Shown here: positions 58,208-64,000 of the stretch, one piece after another
Numbering within the stretch: position 1 is the first letter of the stretch
Layout of the letters: every line of letters begins with the position of its first letter
NCBI GenBank assembly: GCA_016705335.1
Contig: JADIYN010000001.1
Location: 1 to 64,000 of the forward strand
Source of the DNA: Draconibacterium sp.
GTDB lineage: Bacteria; Bacteroidota; Bacteroidia; Bacteroidales; Prolixibacteraceae
DNA length: 64,000 nucleotides
Direction: 5' to 3'
The notes under the pieces: model-generated
Seen by the model: the letters and a program-made list of their open reading frames with translations, nothing else
Told to the model about the DNA's origin: nothing
Databases searched by the model: none
Translations under genes and position numbers: made by a program

Positions 58208-58765
58208 TTAAAGCAGTTTATCCGACTTGTCAGGTTTTACAAACGATTCGCCCTTGATTTTCCGCTGAAGTTGCATAACACCGTAAAGCAGAGCTTCGGG
58301 ACGGGGCGGACAACCGGGAATGTACACGTCAACAGGAATTACGTGGTCAACACCGCGAACAACAGAATAGGTATTGTAAAAAAACGGACCTCCGGAAACC
58401 GCACAGGCACCCATTGCAATAACATATTTCGGATCGGGCATCTGGTCGTAAAGTCGTTTTAAAACCGGCGCCATCTTTTTAACAATTGTTCCGGCAACAA
58501 CAATAACATCGGCCTGGCGCGGCGAGGCACGATAAACTTCGATGCCAAAACGCGCAAAATCATGTCGCGAAGCGCCGGCGGCCATCATTTCAATACCACA
58601 GCAACTTGTTGCAAACGTAAGTGGCCAAACCGAATTCGAGCGGCCCCAGTTTATTAAGTTGTCAATTGTTGTCATGAATGCGTTGTCACCCAACGTATTC
58701 AGAAGTTCCAGCGCTTCATTGTCGCCAAAATCTTCATTTTTCATCGATTTTATTTTTACACCCAT
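58208..58765 (-). CDS. nuoB: NADH-quinone oxidoreductase subunit B ([4Fe-4S] N2)
   Basis: The start at 58765 (MGVKIKSMKNED) overlaps the nuoA stop slightly; 58744 is an alternative. The 185-residue protein has the adjacent-Cys motif ATSCCGIEMMA, GACAVSGGPF and PGCPPRPEALL, the four ligands of cluster N2 that passes electrons to quinone. R and D residues around VDVYIPGCPPRPE are as in the family. Confidence 0.96.
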   Translation of the reverse strand: MGVKIKSMKNEDFGDNEALELLNTLGDNAFMTTIDNLINWGRSNSVWPLTFATSCCGIEMMAAGASRHDFARFGIEVYRASPRQADVIVVAGTIVKKMAPVLKRLYDQMPDPKYVIAMGACAVSGGPFFYNTYSVVRGVDHVIPVDVYIPGCPPRPEALLYGVMQLQRKIKGESFVKPDKSDKLL

Positions 58766-59106
58766 TTCAAAGCTCCTTTTTTCCATGCGTACAAAAGGCC
58801 AAGCCCAAGTACTGCGAAGAAAATTATGATTTCAATAAATGCTCTCAACCCAATTTGTTTCATAACTACCGCCCACGGAAAAAGAAATACAGTTTCAACA
58901 TCGAAAATGAGGTAAATAATGGCAAAAAGATAGTAACCCACATTGAACTGAATCCATGCCGGACCTTCGGATGGAATACCACATTCGTATGGTTCGGATT
59001 TTACAAGATTAAATGATTTTGGAGCTACAAGGGTTGAAAAAACAATTGCACCACCAACCAGAACAAGTGCGATCAGGAAAAAGAGAATTAAAGATTGACT
59101 CTCCAT
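58756..59106 (-). CDS. nuoA: NADH-quinone oxidoreductase subunit A
   Basis: The 116-residue, three-helix protein has the conserved YECGIPSEGPAWIQFNVGYYLFAIIYLIFDVETVFLFPWA. It is the first gene of the operon and shapes the membrane end of the quinone entry. A promoter box lies 43 nt upstream. Its 3' end overlaps the start of nuoB. Confidence 0.95.
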   Translation of the reverse strand: MESQSLILFFLIALVLVGGAIVFSTLVAPKSFNLVKSEPYECGIPSEGPAWIQFNVGYYLFAIIYLIFDVETVFLFPWAVVMKQIGLRAFIEIIIFFAVLGLGLLYAWKKGALKWV

Positions 59107-59149
59107 ATATCGGTTTATTTAAATATTTGGATATTTTAAAAAAACAGCG

Positions 59150-59157
59150 CAAATGTA
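59150..59157 (-). promoter_or_regulatory. Bacteroidota -7 box of the nuo operon (TACATTTG)
   Basis: A perfect minus-strand TAnnTTTG 43 nt before the nuoA ATG, in an AT-rich stretch. The -33 element is weak (TTTT). Confidence 0.6.
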
Positions 59158-59489
59158 ATTTTTTAAATTTCACATAAAATTGAAATTCGAAGAAAGTTTA
59201 ATCTGTGCTATCTATTTAAAAACGATTTGAATAAGGATTAAAACAGGGTTAGAATGAAAACTTTCTTTCATGTTTTTTTTGTTTTTAACATATGACTGAT
59301 ATATATAAATCATTAGGTAGGATTTCCACTGATTAGCAAATATTTTATTTCAAATTTAAAATCGCTATTTCTTTATTAATGATTGAATTAAATGCTAACA
59401 TTTCTGCATTTTTGTTAGTTGTTAAACACAAGGAATCAGACGTAACAAAAAACCGGTTTTCAGAGTAAATAAAACCAGAAACTGCCTCA
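59158..59489. other. Divergent intergenic region, nuoA / LytTR gene
   Basis: About 330 bp of AT-rich sequence with no ORF or recognisable repeat. Apart from the nuo promoter at its left edge I see nothing certain; the promoter of the LytTR gene must lie in its right half. Confidence 0.4.
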
Positions 59490-60344
59490 ATGTTAAATGA
59501 CTTAAATAAAAAATACCCTTTTAACGATGAGCTCAATATAAATCTGAAATCATTTGTTGGAATCAGTCTTGGTATATTTTTGTTCTTTCTTTTTTTTCAA
59601 CCCTTTCAGTTAAAGAATCCTGATTTTAATAATCAGAATTTAATTCTGGCAGGATTTGCTTTAATATCATTAATCCTTCTTTGTGCTCTACGTGTTTTAA
59701 TTCCTTCAATTTTTACCAAAACATTTTCCGATGAAAAATGGACTTACTGGAAAGAACTCATTGTCAATCTCACGTTTCTAATTTTAAATTCAATAGCATT
59801 TGCCTTTTTTGCACGATATGTAGGTCAGGTCAGGATAACTTTTCACAATATTATTATCATTATTTTAATCTCGCTGGCGGCAATGGTAATTGTAATTGTT
59901 ATCAACGAATTCATGCGGTTGAATAGCGATGTAAAACAACTGAAAGAGCTGACAGGATTAAATAGTTTAGTTGAAATAAGTAATGGAAAAGACGTTGAAA
60001 TTGAATTCTTCTCTGAAAATAAAACTGACTATTTTCAAATTTTTCTTGAGCAGGTAATACTCATAAAATCGGCAAGCAATTACATTGAGGTAATATACAA
60101 AACCGCCGACAAAATCAGCCGAAGATTGATCCGTAACACGATTAAAAACACGGAGGAACTTTTTTCAAAATATCCAACATTAATTCGTTGTCACCGGTCA
60201 TGCATCGTAAACAAAAACTACATTCAGAAATTGGAAAAGGGAAACGATGGACTAAAACTGGTTTTATTTGATTATCCCCAGGAAATTCATGTATCGCGAC
60301 AATATGCGCTAAAAATCAAGGAAGCCATAAAACAGACAGTTTAA
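59490..60344 (+). CDS. Membrane-anchored LytTR-family transcriptional regulator
   Basis: Residues ~15-150 contain four hydrophobic helices (FVGISLGIFLFFLFF, LILAGFALISLILLCALRVL, LIVNLTFLILNSIAFAFFA, IIIILISLAAMVIVIVI). Residues ~185-284 are a LytTR DNA-binding domain: QVILIKSASNYIEVIY, RRLIRNTIKNTEE, LIRCHRSCIVNKNYI and HVSRQYALKIKE. There is no response-regulator receiver, so DNA binding may be tuned by a membrane signal rather than by phosphorylation. The gene is divergent from nuo and 139 bp before a radical SAM gene. The target is unknown. Confidence 0.88.
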   Translation: MLNDLNKKYPFNDELNINLKSFVGISLGIFLFFLFFQPFQLKNPDFNNQNLILAGFALISLILLCALRVLIPSIFTKTFSDEKWTYWKELIVNLTFLILNSIAFAFFARYVGQVRITFHNIIIIILISLAAMVIVIVINEFMRLNSDVKQLKELTGLNSLVEISNGKDVEIEFFSENKTDYFQIFLEQVILIKSASNYIEVIYKTADKISRRLIRNTIKNTEELFSKYPTLIRCHRSCIVNKNYIQKLEKGNDGLKLVLFDYPQEIHVSRQYALKIKEAIKQTV

Positions 60345-60450
60345 TAAATGCCGCTCGTCCCGGACAATTGGCATATCTCCCAAAAACGCACTGTTTATCA
60401 CTATTTCAGACTGCTAATCCCATATTCTTTTTAACAAAAAAATCAACCGG

Positions 60451-60458
60451 TAATTTTG
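60451..60458 (+). promoter_or_regulatory. Bacteroidota -7 box (TAATTTTG)
   Basis: TAATTTTG 24 nt before the ATG at 60483, with TTTTT roughly 20 nt upstream. It overlaps the TTG at 60456, so the ATG is the better start. Confidence 0.5.
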
Positions 60459-60482
60459 TTTGAATTTGAAAAAATAGTGATT

Positions 60483-61963
60483 ATGAGAATATTAATGGTT
60501 TACCCGGAATACCCCGATACTTTCTGGAGTTTTAAGTATGCACTGAAATTTGTTTCAAAAAAGGCGTCGAACCCACCGCTCGGTTTATTGACAATTGCAC
60601 CTTTATTGCCAGCAAACTGGGAAAAAAAATTAGTAGATATGAATGTTGAAAAACTGAAAACCAAAGATATATTGTGGGCCGATTTTGTTTTTATCGGTGC
60701 TATGTCGATTCAGCTAAATTCAGCATTGGATATTATTAAAAGGTGCAAAACATTTGGTAAAAAGATTGTGGCAGGCGGCCCACTTTTCACCGAGGATTTT
60801 GAAAAATTCGATATGGTTGATCACCTTGTTTTAAATGAAGCAGAAATAACTTTGCCCCTGTTTTTAAGCGATTTGGAAGCCGGCAATCCGCAAAGAATTT
60901 ATCATACAACAGATTTTGCTGATATTACCAAATCACCTGTTCCCGACTATTCTTTAATAAAAAAATCAAAATACTCTTCCATAAGCATTCAGTATTCACG
61001 CGGTTGTCCGTTTAACTGCGACTTTTGCGACATTACTGCACTTCTTGGGCATAAGTCGAGAATTAAATCAACTGCCCAGATCATTCGGGAACTTGAAAAT
61101 ATTTATGCTCTGGGGTGGCGTGGTGATCTGTTTTTTGTTGACGATAATTTTATCGGGAACAAGCCGGTTTTAAAAAATGACTTACTACCAACAATGATTA
61201 GCTGGATGCGGGAGCATGGAAATCCGTTTGTAATTTCAACGGAGGCTTCGATAAATATTGCAGATGACCCGGATTTAATGAAGTTAATGACAAATGCAGG
61301 TTTTTCAACTGTTTTTATCGGTATTGAAACACCGCACGAAAATAGCCTGCCGAATGCAACAAAGCGCAAAACAAAAACCGAAATCTTTTGGAAAGTGTAA
61401 AAAGAGTACAAAATGCCGGCATGGAGGTTCTTGGCGGTTTTATTGTAGGGTTCGACAACGATTTGCCAACTATTTTTAAACAACAAATCGATTTTATTCA
61501 GAAAAGTGGAATTGTTTCGGCAATGATTGGCTTACTGAATGCGCCTACAAAATCGAAACTCTACCAAAAGTTGATCGCCGAAGATCGTATTTTGAATAAA
61601 ATGTCGGGTGACAACACCGATTCATCTACGAATATTATCCCAAAAATGAATATCACAGATTTAAAAGCTGGTTATCACGAGGTTATCAGGGGAATTTATG
61701 CCGGCAAACCGTTTTATCATCGTGTCAGGCATTTTTTAACCGATTTTGAACCGCAAGTAAAAAAACGGACAAGGATTAATTTCAACAAAGCAATGGCATT
61801 GGTAAAGTCAATCTTTATTATCGGAATTTATGATAGCAACCGTAAATATTACTGGAGGTTGTTTTTTTGGAGTTTATTCAAACGCCCGAAACTTTTCCCG
61901 CTGGCAATTACTTATTCAATTTACGGCTATCATTATAAAAGGGTGTTTAAGAAGATTGGCTGA
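60483..61963 (+). pseudogene. B12-binding-domain radical SAM protein with DUF4070-like C-terminus, one-base frameshift
   Basis: Starting at 60483 (MRILMVYPEYPDTFW), residues ~1-150 form a cobalamin-binding-like Rossmann domain (FVFIGAMSIQ, KIVAGGPLFT). The radical SAM core has YSRGCPFNCDFCDI (~177-190; CxxxCxxC) and continues VDDNFIGNK. The frame breaks near 61348-61351; one added base gives SLAECNKAQNKNRNLLESVKRV, after which GGFIVGFDND and the remaining ~180 residues follow to 61963, resembling DUF4070 of HpnP/HpnJ-like proteins. The reaction is unknown: a methyl transfer or other cobalamin-assisted chemistry on a lipid-like substrate is possible. No hopanoid genes are nearby. Confidence 0.85.
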
Positions 61964-62040
61964 GTTCTTGAAATTATTACATTTCAATGGTTTCCTGAAA
62001 AAGGAAATTGGAAAAAAAAGAACGAACATTTTCACTACAC

Positions 62041-62755
62041 CTAAAATAAAAAAAAAAAAATAAAAAAAGCAGAAGGACCTACCTTTTTTTTATTGTCCAA
62101 AAAAAAAAGAAGGACAAGGAGGTAGGACGAAAACGGAAAACGAACACAAAACAAAAACCACAGCAACACCACCGCCAACCGCAGGCGGGGAAAGACCAGG
62201 TAAAGGGAAAGTTCACACATAACTCTCCTCAAAAAACGGGCCCACCCCCAAACACTCAAACGACTGGTTGAATGACCAAGGAGCTGCAGCCGGGACCAAA
62301 AAAAGAAAGGGGGGGGAGAAAGAAACGGGGGGGGGGGACTGGGGGGGGGGGGGGGGGGGGGGGGCAGGCACAGGGTGTCCGGGACCCCAAACCCGGTCCC
62401 CCCCCCCCCCCCGGCCCCTTCGGGGCACCCCAGCGGAACAAAAAAAAAAAAAGGGGGGGGGGGGGGGGGATGGGGCAGCTCATCAACCCCCCCGCCCACC
62501 ACAAAACCCCCCGGGGGAGCCGCCCACGGGGGGGGGGAGGGGGGGGGGGCCGCGCTTCGCGACGACCCCCACCCCCCCCCCCCCCCCCCCCCCCCACACC
62601 CCAGAATACCCCGGCGCCGGGCGGGAACCGGACCCCCCCCGCGGCCCCCGAGGAAGGAGCCACCCCCCCCAGCCGCGGGGCTTTTTCCCCCCGGCGGCAA
62701 AGCAAAAACTCAAAAAGGCACAAAGGGAAAAAACAAAGAAAAAAGAAAAACAAAA
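62041..62755. other. Low-complexity poly-A/G/C block, probable assembly artefact
   Basis: Runs of a dozen or more A, G and C alternate with scrambled text. GC content jumps from under 40% to well over 70% in the middle (62290-62700) and returns abruptly. The pullulanase reading frame runs in from the right and stops making sense near 62755. ORFs of 70-220 residues in all frames here are Pro/Gly/Arg translations of homopolymers. I read the block as low-quality or misjoined sequence rather than biology. Confidence 0.85.
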
Positions 62756-64000
62756 TTACCATCGAAATTCCTTCAACTTTGATTTCATCCTTAATTACTT
62801 CCCCAATTCCCATTTCATTAATTTCATCATCTTTGGCGATCTGAATGTATTCCCTTCGGGAAGTGCAACCGGAGCCGAATTGATTTGACCGTTGAAAATA
62901 ATTATTATTTTCTCCCATCTGTCACCAACTTCCTTTCCCTGAATACAGTATGAAACTACTCCAAGTTGATATTGAGTGCAAAAATTAAGGTTACGTCGTA
63001 TTTCTTCAGCCGTTTTCATCCTGAAAGCCGGATGTTTTTTTCGAAGCTGAATGAGTTTTTGATAATAATGAAAAACATCGTGGTATTGTTCTTTTTGCTC
63101 CCAGTGTATTTGGTTTACCGAATCTGGCGATTTATATGAGTTTCCATCACCGTTTTTTGTGCGGCAGAACTCTGTACCGGCGTGTAAAAAAGGAACTCCC
63201 TGCGAGGTAAGAATCAATGCACCTGCCAGTTTTACCATTTTCCGTAATTGCTCGTCAGTAGGATGAGAAACGCTTATTTTCAACTTATCAAAAAGCGTGT
63301 AATTATCGTGGCACGAAACATAATTGATACATTGTGTTGGTTCGCTTGCCCAGGGTTTTTTTGCAGTTTCCACATAATCATATACTATCTGAGGGTGACT
63401 GGTTGCTGCAATAATCCCAAATTTCACAGCTTCTTCACGCAGTTCGAGTCCACTTATAAATCCCTTGCTTTTTTTCAGGCAATGATTTCCTTGCAAAGCA
63501 TCCCGAAAATCATCATTAAAACCGGCAATACCGGGCATTTGCTGTATATTGCTTTTAACAGCACGCATATTTTCAGGCATCGGACTTTGATCTGCCGCCC
63601 AACCTTCGCCATATAAAAGGATTCCAGCCCAGTATTTTAGCGAGTCAATAATATATTTGCGAACCACCGCGCGTTCAGAAGCAATTTCGTTTCCGCAACC
63701 CGAAGCATTTGAAAAACTGCCGTCGGCTTTTTGCCGGTTAAAATACCCGGGTACAGTTTGATTAAAAACCGATTCTTTGGCAAAATAGGTATGATTGTAA
63801 ACTACATCTAAAATAACACCAATTTCATTGTCATGCAGTGATTTAACCAGTCTTTTAAATTCTTTTATGCGAACAGTTCCATCGTATGGATTTGTTGCAT
63901 ACGAACCTTCAAGTGCATTAAAATGCTGCGGGTCGTAACCCCAGTTGTATTTTTCAAGTGGTTTTTCTTCGTCAACCGTTACAAAATCGGAAACAGGTAA
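62756..64000 (-). pseudogene. Type I pullulanase (GH13), partial, with internal deletion and frameshift
   Basis: Reading from 64000 the frame gives pullulanase text: YNWGYDPQHFN, GVILDVVYNHT (GH13 region I), ERAVVRKYIIDSLKYWAG. It then jumps to ILLYGEGWAADQSPMPENM (general acid Glu region), INYVSCHDNYTLFDKL (region IV), and a C-terminal beta domain. The segment normally between, holding the catalytic nucleophile (GFRFDLMG-type region II), is absent: about 40 residues. A one-base loss in CCC at 62852-62854 shifts the C-terminus, which otherwise continues as EYIQIAKDDEINEMGIGEV to the artefact block at 62755. The 5' part lies beyond the window. The enzyme cleaves alpha-1,6 branches of glycogen, starch or pullulan. 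Confidence 0.85.

Noticed and set aside
62041..62918. Several Gly/Pro/Arg-rich ORFs of 70-220 residues in all frames
   Set aside because: They are translations of homopolymer runs in a suspected assembly artefact; only the DNA-level anomaly is reported.
1..64000. CRISPR arrays, tRNA or rRNA genes, insertion sequences, prophage genes
   Set aside because: I saw no regular spacer-repeat array, no cloverleaf-like sequence with CCA-type end, no rRNA text and no transposase or phage proteins.

Overview
The window is about 64 kb of an AT-rich chromosome from a member of the Bacteroidota, probably a marine or sediment Bacteroidales/Marinilabiliales-type organism. The evidence is a giant SprB-like adhesin with a CHU_C C-terminus, proteases ending in type IX secretion (T9SS) sorting domains, DapL-type lysine biosynthesis, an 11-subunit complex I without nuoEFG, secreted glycosidases with a sulfatase, almost no Shine-Dalgarno sequences, and many Bacteroidota-type promoters (TAnnTTTG) just upstream of genes.

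Layout. 1-813: gene-free, palindromic repeats. 814-8155: a small secreted protein and a 2141-residue surface protein. 8286-10040: DEAD-box helicase (minus). 10360-15526: outer-membrane barrel protein, sialidase, creatininase-family enzyme, peptidase E, and a GH32 fructanase (minus). 15920-19990: two paralogous secreted metalloproteases with a 40-residue membrane peptide between them. 20055-22219: a probable attenuated aromatic amino acid operon (Tyr/Phe leader peptide, terminator, tyrA, DAHP synthase-chorismate mutase). 22467-27393: dapF and dapL (divergent), an aspartate aminotransferase-like enzyme, alanine dehydrogenase. 27518-31770: potassium channel, thyA, folA, an M14 carboxypeptidase. 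31841-35800: two DUF3857/transglutaminase proteins. 36012-39935: lipoate ligase, then trpB2 and trpS diverging around a region with a possible Trp leader. 40261-48686: DUF1080-GH76 fusion, GH2 glycosidase, TPR histidine kinase, sulfatase. 48712-59106: the nuo operon (minus) plus a small conserved-looking protein. 59490-61963: membrane LytTR regulator and a B12-type radical SAM protein. 62756-64000: a partial type I pullulanase.

The most interesting signal is at 20055-20228: promoter, a 24-residue ORF with eight consecutive Tyr/Phe codons, a strong intrinsic terminator, and then the two genes of Tyr/Phe synthesis. This is the layout of ribosome-mediated attenuation. A weaker tryptophan analogue lies at 38470-38661 in front of trpB2.

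Sequence quality matters here. At least eight genes carry a single-base indel, mostly in short homopolymers. Three genes (nuoL, the M14 peptidase, pullulanase) also appear to lack an internal segment, and two carry in-frame stop codons. Positions 62041-62755 are low-complexity poly-G/C sequence unlike the rest of the genome and look like an assembly artefact. Genes typed as pseudogene below may therefore be intact in the organism, especially dapF and nuoL. All family assignments come from reading motifs and protein sequences by eye; no database search was run.
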